DNA from: Caprimulgus europaeus | Lineage: Eukaryota; Chordata; Aves; Caprimulgiformes; Caprimulgidae | Reading direction: 5' to 3' | Length of the DNA stretch: 64,000 nt | Assembly: GCA_907165065.1 (NCBI GenBank) | Contig: OU015528.1 | Location: forward strand, 24,882,015-24,946,014 | Shown: piece by piece, positions 51,209 through 63,411 of the stretch | How positions within the stretch are numbered: position 1 is the stretch's first letter | Layout: each line of letters begins with the position of its first letter | Program-made: the position numbers and the translations under genes | The notes under the pieces: model-generated | Databases searched by the model: none | Seen by the model: the letters and a program-made list of their open reading frames with translations, nothing else | Told to the model about the DNA's origin: nothing

Positions 51209-52113
51209 TGTGGTAGGTTGGCCTTTGCTGGCTGCCAGACTTATCCAGCCACTCTCTCACTCCCCCTCCTCAATAGGATGAAGAAGAAAATAAAATGGAA
51301 AAGCATGTGGGTCAAGATGAAGACAGAGGAATCACTTTCCAGTTACTGTCAAGGGCAAAAGAGACTCAACTTGGGGAAAATTAATTTATTGACAATTTAA
51401 AATAGAGCAGGATTATAAGCAACCTAAAACTAGAAGAAAACAAAACACAACAAAACAAAATCCTTTCTCCCACCTCCCCCTTCTTCCCAGGCTTAACTTC
51501 ACTCCTTCATTCTCCACTTCTCTCCCTTTTCCCACCCGGAGTAGCAGAGGGGGACAGGAAATGGGAGTTGCCATCAATTCATAACCCTTTGTCTATGCTT
51601 CCTCCTCCTCACCCTGTTCCCCTGCTCCAGCGTGGGTACCTCCCATGGCATGCAGTCCTTCAGGAAAAGACTGCTCCAGCATGCACCCCTCACAGGTCGC
51701 CATTCCTGCCAGGAGCCTGTTCATGCATGGTCCTCCATAGGCTGCAGAAAGACAACAGGTTTCATAGTGATCTTCAAGATGAGCTGCAGGGGAATCTCTG
51801 CTCCGGTGCCTGGAGGACCTTCTCCCGCTCCTTCTTCACTGACCTTGGTGTTTGCTGGGCTGTTTCACACTCCTGTTTTATTCTCTGCTTCTCTCTATGA
51901 GGAATTTTTGCCCTTTCTTAAATCTCCTTTCCCAGAGGCACTACCACCATCTTGGCTGAGGGGTTTGTCTGCCCCCTGCGAGGGGTGTGTTTAAGCCAGT
52001 TGGAGCCGGTTGGAACCAGCTTTGTTTGGCATGGGGCAGCCCTGGCCTCTCCTCACAGAGGCCACCCTGCAGCCCCCTCAGCCAGCACCTTGCCATAAAC
52101 CCTTAGAAAAACA
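51209..52113 (-). mobile_element. ERV LTR, minus strand (type A)
   Basis: The plus strand starts TGTGGTAGGTTGGCC and ends TAGAAAAACA, so in its own direction it is TGTTTTTCTA...CCTACCACA, about 905 bp. On the minus strand the U3 carries a GC-rich start, the TATA-like GAGATTTAAG, tandem units around 'CTGCTCCAGC', and an AATAAA signal (the reverse of 51385-51390). It is homologous to the plus-strand LTR at 19819-20739 and to both LTR parts at 63.2-63.9 kb. No convincing target duplication is seen (ACTTT on the left, TTTAT on the right), and no internal sequence adjoins it. Confidence 0.85.
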
Positions 52114-53034
52114 TTTATCTCCCTGAGAAAGGAAGTAATGATATAAAGATGGACCATATATTCTTTCACTTTTGAACTTCCTTAGTTTTATCTGAGATGT
52201 GGTCAAAAGAAAAAAAGTCTTTGCATATTTCCAGTAATGTTTTTGTTGTTCCTTTATTTTTTTTGGTTTTTTTAAAAGTCTTAAGGAAATAGTTGTTTAG
52301 GATGAATATCCACATTTATTCCACCTTTTAAAACAAGTAAGTAGATATTGAGGTATCTCAGCTGCACAAACTTTGCGATCCAAATGTTGTAAATTCATAC
52401 ATTTATCCCTATGAAAGGCATTGCCTTCACTGCTTTGACTTCTTTCTAATGACTGTTGTAGGAAAGTCACTCTTCTACACCTTAGCTAGTGATCAGTTCA
52501 CAAACTCACCTATGCAATGCACTGGGGGAAGACCTTGTGATTTCTTGGACATGTAGAACCATGAATTGTTTTGATATTCTGGTTTTCAAAATCATGATGC
52601 CAGTCTTCCAGTTTCCATTCTACCACCAATGTTTAAAGAAAGGAAGAACTTTGTTGCTGTAGACCAAATATTAACAGCATAGTTAGCAGCCCTGGTGACA
52701 GACATAGCTATTTTAAAGTTGTTTCTCTCTAGAAGGTTTCTTCTTTCACTAGCAGACTTAAAAAGCAATCAAGATCCTTGCACAGCTTGATGATTGAAAT
52801 CCAGTCCTTATTACAAAACCTTACACTAAGCACAGTTTTCACTGATAAAAATCTTGTGAAAATCAATCATACACTCAGTTCTCGTAGTACATGACTGAAG
52901 TCTTGCCATGTGTCCCTGAATCATGCATTGTGCAGAATGTAGAAATGGGGAAGGCTCCATCATGCTTGGCTCTCTTAATGAATGTGAACTTAGATTTTAT
53001 AGAGTATTCTGCCATTTTGCTCTATTTCTTCAAG
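52114..53034. other. unique AT-rich DNA, no gene seen
   Basis: About 900 bp between two LTRs. No gene or repeat is recognised. Confidence 0.5.
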
Positions 53035-53039
53035 CTCAG

Positions 53040-53407
53040 TGTGGCAGTTTCACTGGGCTAGCCCTTGGCTAGCAGCCAACACAGCCGTTCACCCACTTCC
53101 CCCCCTACCCCATAGGGGAGAGGATTGGAGGGGCAAGGGTAAGGAGGCTTGTAGGTTGAGATAAGAACAGTTTAATAATAAAGAGAAAACTTAAAATAAT
53201 ACTAATATTAAAATAGTAGTAATAATGATAACAGTAATAAAATATGCAAATGAGTGACACCTAGTGCTATTGCTCACCCCCCTGCTGACCGAGTCCAGCA
53301 CGCTCCCAGATAACGATCCCAGAGGAGCAACAATCCTGACCCAAAACCGCAATCCTGGAAGAATTAGAGCCCTAGCGAAAAGCCAGAGAGAGCCCCTCAC
53401 TAATATA
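53040..53407 (-). mobile_element. solo ERV LTR, minus strand (type B), part 1
   Basis: Left half on the plus strand of an LTR split by a CR1. It starts TGTGGCAGTTTCACTGG and matches the LTR at 25390. The reverse of an ATTAAA signal is at 53171-53176. The 5-bp sequence CTCAG at 53035-53039 recurs at 54807-54811, after the other half, as target duplication. No internal retroviral sequence is present, so this was a solo LTR before or after the CR1 landed. Confidence 0.92.
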
Positions 53408-54450
53408 ACAGTCTCCCACAGCATCCTCTCTGACAAATTGAGGAGGTCTGGGTTAGATGGTCAGATAGTGAGATGGACTGTGAACTGGCTGGTGGGAAGA
53501 AACCAGAGAGCGGTGGTCAATGGGGCAGAGTCTAGTTGGAGACCTGTGCCCAGTGGAGTCCCTCAGGGGTCGGTACTAGGACCAGTGCTATTCAATATAT
53601 TCATCAACGACCTGGATGAGGGAATTGAATGCACTGTCAGCAAGTTTGCTGATGATACAAAGCTGGGAGGAGTGGCTGACACACCAGCAGGCTGTGCTGC
53701 CATCCAGAGAGACCTGGACAGGCTGGAGAGCTGGGCAGGGAAAAACTTAATGAAATATAATAAGGGCAAGTGTAGGGTGTTGCACCTGGGCAGGAACAAC
53801 CCCAGGTTCCAGTATAGGTTGGGGAGTGATCTGTTAGAAAGCAGTGTAGGGGAAAGGGATCTGGGAATCCTGGTGGACAGCAGGATGACCATGAGCCAGC
53901 ACTGTGCCCTTGTGGCCAGGAAGGCCAATGGCACCCTGGGGTGTATTAGAAGGGGTGTGGTTAGTAGGTCAAGAGAGGTTCTCCTTCCCCTCTACTCTGG
54001 TGAGGGGTGAGGCCACAGCTAGAATATTGTGTCCAGTTCTGGGCCCCACAGTTCAAGAAAGACAGGGAACTGCTTGAGAGAGTCCAGCGAAGAGCCACCA
54101 AGATGATTAAGGGAGTGGAGCATCTCCCTTACGATGAACGGCTGAGGGAGCTGGGCCTCTTTAGCTTGGAGAAGAGAAGGCTGAGGGGGGATCTTATTAA
54201 TGTTTATAAATATTTGAAGCGTGAGTGTCAGGAGGATGGGGCCAGGCTCTTCACAGTGATGTCCAATGATAGGACAAGGGGTAATGGGTGCAAGCTGGAA
54301 CACAGGAGGTTCCACTTAAATTTGAGAAGGAACTTCTTTACTGTGAGGGTAACAGAGCACTGGAAGAGGCTGCCCAGGGAGGTTGTGGAGTCTTCTTCTC
54401 TGGAGACATTGAAGACCTGCCTGGACGCCTTCCTGTGTGATCTCATGTAG
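53408..54450 (+). pseudogene. CR1 ORF2 fragment: RT palm and thumb to C-terminus, one frameshift
   Basis: CR1 ORF2 normally encodes an endonuclease followed by a reverse transcriptase of about 900 residues or more. Only the part after RT motif A remains. Motif B ([17 protein letters not shown]) and the intact catalytic box FADD (53645-53656) are present, followed by the thumb and C-terminal region. The frame runs open to 54008, then breaks where GGTGAGG is duplicated (GGTGAGGGGTGAGG at 53999-54012), and resumes at 54007-54450 with [13 protein letters not shown] up to a stop. The lack of the endonuclease and of motif A makes the product inactive whatever the frameshift. The open frame extends upstream to 53264 only by reading the antisense of the LTR. 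Confidence 0.9.
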
Positions 54451-54530
54451 GTGTTCCTGCTCCGGCAGGGGGGTTGGACTAGGTGATCTTTTGAGGTCCC
54501 TTCCAATCCCCAACATTCTGTGATTCTGTG
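53408..54530 (+). mobile_element. young CR1 LINE inserted in LTR
   Basis: A 1.12-kb plus-strand CR1. It starts at ACAGTCTCCCACAGCATCC, just after the codon for the catalytic Asp of RT motif A, and ends with GTTGGACTAGGTGATC...AACATTCTGTGATTCTGTG. It is flanked by a 7-bp direct repeat TAATATA (53401-53407 and 54531-54537) present once in the homologous LTR (25752-25758), which shows the insertion point exactly. It is nearly identical to the copies at 31487 and 63858. Confidence 0.95.
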
Positions 54531-54806
54531 TAATATACTGGCCATGATGTGATATGTTATGGAATACCCCATTGGCATATCTAACTGTCAATTAAGTTTA
54601 TTAATTTAAATATTCTTCACCCCCCTTAAATATTATGCTTGTAGACTAACAGAACGCAAAGTCCTTCACTTCCAGTGACAAAAATGTAAATATCGGTATG
54701 TTATCAGTGTCTCTCTCATAACAAATTCCAGGCTGAAAGCAACACCTGACACAATTCTAGCTACTGAAAAAGAAACCCAGCTCTGCTTCAGCTAAAAACC
54801 AGGACA
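54531..54806 (-). mobile_element. solo ERV LTR, minus strand (type B), part 2
   Basis: Continuation of the LTR cut by the CR1. It ends AAAACCAGGACA, the reverse of a TGTCCTGG start, and matches the LTR at about 25752-26044. The downstream CTCAG (54807-54811) completes the 5-bp target duplication. Without the CR1 the LTR would be about 640 bp, like the 25.4-kb copy. Confidence 0.92.
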
Positions 54807-54811
54807 CTCAG

Positions 54812-57050
54812 GGATACTATTTGCCAAATAAAAGTCATTCCATAATACAAAGATAGGCTTTGAAATATGCAAACCCTTTTGGAAGGTTTCCTTGTAACAA
54901 TAATAATTTTGGTAAACTGAAATAAAAATTAAAATTAAAGGTATTACAGAACTGCATGAAATGCAGCAGCAGCAATCATTTTCTTGAGATTTTCTTGCCA
55001 AAAAACTGGAAACTCTATTCTAACTTTAGTATACAAGCCTAATTAGTTTGCTTCTCTTAAATATTGTATTTTATCATAACTTAAATCTAGGATATTTCTC
55101 AGCTAATGTTCTCTTTCTCCATAATCCCAGAAGTATTTCAGAAATAGTTTTTCTTGTACTCTCACATATCAGATTGCTAAAATGAGTATTTTTCTCATGT
55201 CTAGAAGCATACAATTTTGCCCACTCCTGTTTATTTCCCCAATCTTCCTACTTAATCTTCCCAGCCAGCATTCAGAATATATTTGCTGTCTTGCTATCAT
55301 GTTCTGGGTCTTTATCTGCTTCAAATTCTAACATATATTCCCAATTTTCAGTACCATATCTGACTGCTATTACACAGTACTTGAAGACATGTTAAAAGTG
55401 TATATTTTTATTTAAATATGTTCAAAATTCTGTAGATGTTGAGTGTACATGTTGGAGCGCAGAGCAGGACTTCTAAAGACAATCTATGAAATTCAACTAC
55501 AAAATTAAAAGGCAAAAAAAGGTGGTGGAAGTCAGGACAGGATCCAGGAAATCTAAATCTGACTTAACCTGGAACTTTAGCAACCCCATCAAACAATCTA
55601 CTGGCTCTTCAGGATTGTCTGTCTCTGCAGGTGCCTAACTTCACCAGATAGAGTTCTGGGGCTTCCAGAACTTAAATTTCCCACATATTTTCATATGGGT
55701 GAGACTATTTTCCTTCTGATGCCAACTCTCTTCCCATAAGTCTTGCAAATCATGTGTAGACAGAGAAAATCCTGACATTTCCTGAGTCCCCAGAGAATTC
55801 CCTCCAAATTATCCATGGTCAGGTCTGTATTTATAGCATATATATTATTTGTCTCTATTAAATACACATAGAAAGCTCAGTGATTATTTACTGTCCCTAT
55901 CCCCACTTTTAGTATTTAACCTTCAAAAGTGATAAAGATTAAGCTTTAAAATGACACATTTTAATTCACAAGTAAAATTAATTTTGTGTAAATGAACATT
56001 ACTCTTAATACGGATGCTTTTGTGTAAATTGTTTATCCTGTTGCTTAGTAGCAACTACCTATTTTTTTATAACACAGAACAGTATAATGCATATAACTAA
56101 AATATTGGTTTGGTGTTCTTTTGCTGGTTAATGAAATTGTTCATTGCTTCTGTATTAGAAATGTGCTTTACAATACTCATATCACTGGACATATATAGCC
56201 AGAATCTGATCTTCATGCACTCATCTCCTTTTAATAACCTTTTAATTAAGCTTACTAGTAGAAAATCCTGGTTGAGGAAAAGAAACTAGAAGATAGTAAG
56301 TGGCATTTAATTCTTGTAAAGAGCAAACAAGACAAAGTAGAAACAGGTAATGGATAGCAAAGAAATAGCTGATAGGGATTTCCAGTTTTCCTTTATCTTC
56401 ATACTCACCCTCTCCTATACAGATATCTTTTCACACAAGGAAGGTATATTCTTGTTAAGTGGCATTTGCCTATTATTCTTTTTCCTCCTTCTCTGAAATG
56501 ACAATCATTTGGCAACTACAGAGAACTTTTAGCATGCTTTGCTATGATCAATGTACTAAAAAATAAATTGCCATATCCAAGAAAACATGAAAATAATGAT
56601 GATTCAAGAGAAATCCCTTAAAAATCAAGACCTTTATGCATCCTTGAATATAAGTATGTAGTGTGTATATTTTTAAAGCACAGCTAAGAATCTGACAATT
56701 TTATGGTGCTATTGGTTTAACAGCCTTGACATTCAACAATCCCATTTAGTCAGAAGGTGGTTCTGCCAAAAATCATAGGAGTAGAAACATGGAAAATAAT
56801 CAATCTTTGGCTAGTATCTTGTAGTTTATGATAGCATAATTTATATTCATTGACCTGTTCAGAATAATGTAAATATGCACATACACTTACAGGACCTTGT
56901 ATATCATCTGAGCTTTCAGGCTCTGTTTTTTAGATAATATTAAAATGACACTAAACTACAGAACTCAAACATGCAAAACAAGTTCACAAATTCAGAAAGT
57001 TCTGCGGTTCATTACTAACAGCAACATTAGCAATGGTTGGAGAGTTTTTT
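54812..57050. other. unique AT-rich DNA, no gene seen
   Basis: About 2.2 kb without a recognised gene or dispersed repeat. Confidence 0.5.
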
Positions 57051-58240
57051 GGTTACCATACAAGTACACAAGGATAGGATCTTTTTCCTCTACAGTTCCC
57101 ATTAAGGCATGGACTGCCAATTCCAGCACCTCTGACCAGGAGTCGCCCCTCAGACACTGGAGCCCAGTATGGGGAACCCAGGGACCTGATGTCTCTGCCC
57201 AGCCTGAGGGATTTGGCTGCTCCTTTCCAATTTGTAGGTTGAGCCAGTGGTGAAGCTGAGCACATGTCACAGATACATACGCACACACATAGAGGACAAT
57301 AATGGTGCCAGCTACACAGACTGCCACAGACACAGAGCTACCTTGAACAGCACCTACGTACATGACTCACATAGAACATAAACATAGACAAAGAGCTGCT
57401 TTCAACAGCATCCATGCACAGGACTCACATAAAACATAAACATAGACAGCCAAGTTCCTCCTCCTCTTCGGCTAATCAGGACTGAAGTTCAGCAGTGAAG
57501 GCACACAGACATGAGAATCTCTAGGTTCACATGCACATCTGTGGCCCCCTGCGTACTCTGGCAAGTCCCCTCTGACAGTCTGACACTCTTGCATGGATCT
57601 CAGGCCCTCTAACCTGCACCATGAGTCACCCACTTGCCAGCTACTCCAGCCTGAAGTTTGTTGGTGAATGAGACACAAAAATCCCCATGCACACACCATT
57701 TAGGGAAGGTACAGACACTTTCTCCCTGCAGCTGGCACCAGGCACATGCACTGTCACATGTGGTCCCGCTTCAGCCACCAGTGCTGAGCCTCTCATTCAC
57801 CTCATTCTCCCATTGTGGTTTTTGGTACATACACCAGTTTTGCCTCAGTATCTGAGGCCAAGACTCTCACACACTCCAGTAGATGACACCACAGACCAGG
57901 GGTGCCCACATCCCTAGTCTGACTCCAGTTTCTGACATGCAGTTCACTCACATCAGTCTCCCCAGTAGTTGACACTAGTCTTTGCAGCACTCGCACACAT
58001 GGAATGGAGTGAGATTACGCAGAGGGTTAAAAGATTAAGTAAAATAGGATAGATTATGGTAATCTGGTGCAGAGTTCAGTCAGACCAGAGTATTGACTGG
58101 TCCTACTTTACATGCAATGAGCCCTTTTAAAAACCCCTTTCTGTCTATTCCTCCTTTATTCTTCCCCAATTACCTTCCCCTGAACATTCCTTCATAAATT
58201 TACATAGTTGACTAAACACCACCCTTCAACCTCAAATATT
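57050..58240 (-). mobile_element. candidate decayed ERV LTR of another type
   Basis: This block is richer in G and C than the flanks and has sharp changes in composition at both sides. On the minus strand it has an AATAAAGG signal-like site near 58155, a TTTTTAAAAGGGC TATA-like box (about 58118-58132), and further on several related units with 'AACTTCAG', TGTGTG and CACA-type words, like U3 repeats of avian class II LTRs. No clear TG/CA ends or target duplication were found, so family and limits are uncertain. It is not alike to LTR types A and B. Confidence 0.3.
57336..57451. repeat. 58-bp tandem repeat, two copies
   Basis: Copies at 57336-57393 and 57394-57451. Both hold an AACAGCA(C/T)C block, a GACTCACATA block and ACATAAACATAGACA. 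They differ at about a dozen positions, so the duplication is not recent. Confidence 0.8.
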
Positions 58241-61200
58241 CCAGACCCTCAAGTCTGCAATCTTTTTGGTCACAGATCTTCAGTTTACCTGCAGTTTCTT
58301 GATAGCCCATCAGCTGGTGTGACTGATGAGGTTTTGATCTTGTTCTTTTCTTGCTTATGTTTGTCTGTCACGTCTATATGTCTGTGCATTTTGTTTGTTG
58401 CTTCTGACCTTTAATTATTATCTGTGTTTGCATTGAAAAGGTCCTCGATCAGATAATCTTGGGAAAGCAGACGCTCTCACCTTCTACATCCTTTACAGAT
58501 CCTGTAGATCTAGTGGGGAAACCGTCAGAGCTGAAAGAAAATGACTCTGTAGTGCAAAATCTGAAATAACTTGGATTTAGACAGAATGGACTGAAGTACT
58601 TGGTCTGATATTGTTTGATTATAGGTGTGATCCTCAATTAGTAATGCACTGACAATAAGACAAAACATATTGCAATTATCCAAGGTAATGCAGAGATTTG
58701 CTTTGCTTTGCTTTGTTTTGTTTTGTTTTTAATACAACACAATATAATTCAGCAAACCAAGCTCTCTTTAAAGCAATTTAGAAACAGCTAGTACTACCAC
58801 CAAGGTTTCTGTTACCTACAAAGGCACAGAATTCAAGACATGGGGATTATAACACCCTCTTTTATCCCCTAAGGTAAACTCTGTCAAAGTTGTTGATCTA
58901 AGATATGGGACAGTTAACAAGCTTGCATCTGAAGACTGCAGAGTAAAATGGAGTTCAGAAGGACTCAATATTTCTTCAAGATAAGAGGAGCCAAGGCCAA
59001 ATCATACATTAAACCAAAAAAAATTAAGTATAAATAACAATGTGCTGCCTGACAGGATGCCAATATATGTGTTTTAAAAGAAAAGTTATACAGCTTGGTC
59101 ATATAATTAAGAATAAAGTACCAATAAACTAAAGACACTTCTTAAAAGCACTGAAAATATCTGAAAGCCGCAATTGACAAAAACACTCAGGGGAAGCAGC
59201 AGTATAGACAGAACTCACTCAACTCCAGATGAAAATCAAACTTTGCAGGATGCTTTCAGAATCTCACAGGATTGAATGTAAAAGACTTATTATCTCCAAG
59301 ACAGAAATAGATCAGTATTAGCAACATTTGCAAGATTGAAACAGGTCAGACTTGGGAAAAGAGGTGGTATCATTTTAATGAGGAAAGAAAAGATCACAAC
59401 CAGGATATTAAGAAGGAGACAGTGGAGAAGTCATTTGCAGCAAAATAGATTTCATTATTTTCTCTTAATGAATGCTGCCAGTGTAAGACACACATTTGGT
59501 TTTCCCTGGAACTAAAAGATTATGGGGGTTTTTTAGACATTCAGATTTGCTCTGAGAAAAGAGAAATTAGAAAGATTCAGTGAATTCTAGCAGTTGTTTG
59601 TTTTTTTTTTTTCCTAGTATATCTATATTAAACAAAACCTATATAGATACAGCTACCAGAGCAGAAACAGCACATAACCCCACTGCAACTGATTATCTAC
59701 CCACAGGATGACAGACTTTGTAGGTCTGATTAACTTTTATTATGCATCTTTTCTTACTGAGGAATCAAGAGAACGAGTAAGCCCTGGTGCAGAGTAAGTC
59801 AAGACTGAACAACCTTCTGCCAGTGTGAGGCAAAGGCAGATGACTCATATGAGACAAAACACATCCACCACTAGTCATTCACACTGTATTCTGCAGCAGT
59901 GCTGGAATCACTGATATAAAGAAAATTCTATGAATCAATAAGTAAAATATATGATATTTAAAGCAAAAGATTTTTTTAAAGCTCCAAAGTCTTTTTTTTT
60001 TTTTTTTTAAAAAAAAAAAGCCTGTTTCTTTCCATTTGCATGGGTTAATGTTTAATTAATTTGATGATATAAACACATTTGTTTCTGGTTTACCCTATCT
60101 GCGAGGGAAATTCAGGCCCAGTACTGGTGATGAGAGTCATCAAACCAATAAGGTAATGCTAACAGATTTAGTTGCAAAGGGATTTATCCAATTAATACTC
60201 AAACCCACTGGGATGATCATATGACAGGTTTTGATAAAGACTTGTTTTTCAATAAATTTCATTGAATTATCAGATTACAGGTAGGCTCATTCATCATGAA
60301 GTTGAATGCTGGTCAGGGGAAAAAGTGTTAAACTGACCTTTCAGACAGAAGTTGTATTTTAGAATTCTCTTGTTTACCTCTAAGGCAAATTTAGTTCAAA
60401 ATTAATGTACAAATGTTAAGTAAGGGTTATAGACACATGCTGAATATCTGAGGATCAACAAAATCTGAGTTCCAAGAACTCCTAGCATCTTACCACTTCC
60501 TCCCTGGAGATTGCAAAGTATAATGAAAAATTAATGACCATCTCTTTGGATTAGAACTGAAGATGCTGAAAGCACATTTGTCTCTTAAAAATTTCAGCTA
60601 CCACAGGATGAGAATGAGCTGTGTTGCTGGTAAAACCAATCAGTTCTGGCACATCTGAGCTCAGAAACACAGTCAGAGCAGTTGGACACTCATCTACCTC
60701 TGCAAAGAACAACTCTCTCCAGGGGAGTCTTGAGCCTGTGATCCACTATGTTTTGCATAATGCCTCCATTGCCCCTGCATTCTGGATCTGACCCCTTTTC
60801 CATCTTCAAAATATGCCAAAAGGAATAATTAATATAACTGCTTATAATTGTTTCCTTTTTAGAGATAATCTAATTATTAAAACCAGGACATGGAACTATA
60901 ATATTTTAGTACTTTTCCTCACTGTGCAAAAATTGCTGTGCATCTTTGGACTTATTTCCTCAACTCTAAGATAGAAATAAAGACATTTAACTTTCTACAG
61001 GAAAAATTTGTCATTTTTTAATTGCTGTACATCAAGGAAGACTACAATACTTACAGCTGAAACAGCATAACTCTGCTTTAAATTAATTTAGCAGTTACAG
61101 CACATTCTGAGTTTCATCATTAAAGATCTTGTCTCTGAAAAAAATATTTATTTGCTTTTGAAGATTAATTTAATGTAAGCTTCAAATGGACCATTCTGGA

Positions 61201-63232
61201 AAAAAATAATCTGTTTGATTGATTTTATGCACACAGTATATGCAAGACTTTTTTTTTTTTTTTTTCAGAAAGGTAATGAAAACTTTTTTTGATATTTTTT
61301 AAGTAGAAGTAGAGAGAAAAAGAAGTAATTGATATGCAGAAAAAGAAATATTTAAAACATCCAGCAAAACAGATAATGTTTTCTTGCTTTTCATTTTTGC
61401 ATAGAAACATAACCTAACTCAAAAACGCATAGAATGCTCTGCTTAATTATCTAGAATGAATACACGTCCTTGTTCAAGTTGTTAACTTTGTGATGAAGGT
61501 TACTCTCCACTGAAGATTTTTACAAATCCTTGGAGTCAATGTACTACACCACAAAAGAAGGGAACTTGCATGCTTGTGACTTATTACAAGCATATTCCCA
61601 GGAAGGAAATTGGCCCAGGATTTTTATTTCCGCCCCACCCCCCCGCCCCTCCCCAGCTTTAGCAAATGCACAATGAACAATATGGTTACATATAACTAAA
61701 AATATACGAGGCAATCACAGGGAAGTCTATAGCATACAGTGTGTGGTCTCTCTCAGCTTTGTACTGCAAAATACAACATGAATTCTCTACTCTACAAAGG
61801 CTTTGGGAGGGTTACCATCATACTTTGTTAGGAACTTCAAAGAATGGATCCCTCCCAAGGATTCTTCCTCTTAAATAGTTGCAAAAGCTAGAAAAGCTTC
61901 AGATCCTGGGGAGTACAGCTTCATCTTTTTATACTTAGTCTTTCTTTTTTCTATCTTAAAAAAGACCCCATGCAAAATACTATGCAACATTTATGGTAAG
62001 ATAGATCTTAACTTCAGTGTAAGCTCTCAAACCACGTAGTGCCAGTTATAACAGTTTCTTGAGTATTCTTTCCTATACTGTTAGGGAAAAAAAATGACCT
62101 TATGTTTAGGAAACATTTTTATGCTCAATTTCGGACTTCCTTTATGGCAAAGAGTAAATCTCCTATGGGTTTGAGCCATGTCACTTAACTTTAGCTTGTC
62201 TAAAAGTTAGACATCCCATCCAAACTAGAGGGAGCATCTTGGCTTTGCCCACAGTTTATGAGATGGATAGCTAAATGTAGAGTATGATTCATACCTTCTT
62301 AAAATAGTCACTTTTCACTGACTTGGTGAGTGTGAAAGTCAGTTCTAAAACTGCATGTTAAATTTAAAATAGGTATAGTTCAGCAAGCTTGTTTTAGGCT
62401 ATAATCTCCCCATCTCTCATTTACTTTACAAAACCAAGTATGAAACATTGCCTATCCCTTGGGGAAAAGATGTTGGGACCAAGAATATCTTAAGGATTAA
62501 AAGATGTTCAGATACTTGTTTCTAAGATAAATATGTAATTTTAGTTGTATCTTGCTCAGATCCAGTTACTTCTCAGATAAAATGTATTAACAGGTTTTCT
62601 ATGTGTGGACATGTATGGATGTTTCTGAACACTGTGATTTCTTTAGGTACGAACTATTACAGAAGTTCAAAACTAATTCATATCCCACAAACTCTTTAAT
62701 TCTCTGATATCTCCCATAAGCCATCTCAGTTCCTCAGATTCCTTCATACTTCATGCCACACATCCATAATGCCATGGGTCCTACATCGCACTTGCCTTCT
62801 TCTGAGGGCAAATTTTCTTTCTCTGATCCTGCTTCTTTTTTCCAGGATGTCTAATCACTCAGGCACATCTTGGAAGAATCCATGAGAAATTGAAGGACAG
62901 ACACTCCTCTACTGCTAATAAAACCCAGAGGTTCTAAAAGTCACAAAGTATTGTGGCAGCTTGAGCGTTAAGTTTTGTAGAATAGTGATGTGCTAATTTT
63001 AGTAGTTGTGCTCCCACAACTTGAAATTTGCCCATCATATTCCATATTATATGGGGATTCAGGAGAGTTCCAAGACTACTGAATTCTAAAGATGAAGGCT
63101 TCAAGTGGCCTGGGGGTGGTTTTGTGGGTTTTGTTTGAAAGATATCTTTAGATCCAACCATGTTCATTCAAGGATAACCAAATTTCCAATTTGAGGCTTT
63201 TAGTTCTTTGAGAGTAAAAAACCCTTAGAGAA
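58241..63232. other. unique AT-rich DNA, no gene seen
   Basis: About 5 kb with no recognised gene. Holds a (CTTTG/TTTTG)n patch at 58697-58731 and a T17-A11 tract at 59992-60019. A C-rich patch (CCCCACCCCCCCGCCCC) lies near 61633-61649 and a T run near 61250. Confidence 0.5.
58697..58731. repeat. (TTTGC/TTTGT)n pentanucleotide microsatellite
   Basis: Three or so GCTTT units followed by GTTTT units, uninterrupted. Confidence 0.85.
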
Positions 63233-63411
63233 TGTATTGAGTTTGCATGGCAAGATTTTCTCAGCAGAGAGGGTTACAGAAGTGACTTCTATGAGAAGCT
63301 GCTAGAAGCTTCCCCTATGTCCAACAGAACCAATGCCAGCCAGTTCCAAGACAGATCCACTGCTGGCCAAGGCTAAGCCCATCAATGATAGTCGCAGCTC
63401 CTCTGGGATAA
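63233..63411 (+). mobile_element. ERV LTR 5' end, plus strand (type A), interrupted
   Basis: Starts TGTATTGAGTTTGCATGGC and carries the U3 start of the type A LTR, including GAGAAGCTGCTAGAAGCTTC. It breaks off at CTCTGGGATAA, the point just ahead of the TATA-like box in the 19.8-kb copy, where a minus-strand LTR begins. The rest of this LTR is expected beyond the window. Confidence 0.7.

Noticed and set aside
51568..51994. Two overlapping plus-strand ORFs of 110 and 120 codons
   Set aside because: Both are antisense readings of the minus-strand LTR at 51209-52113.
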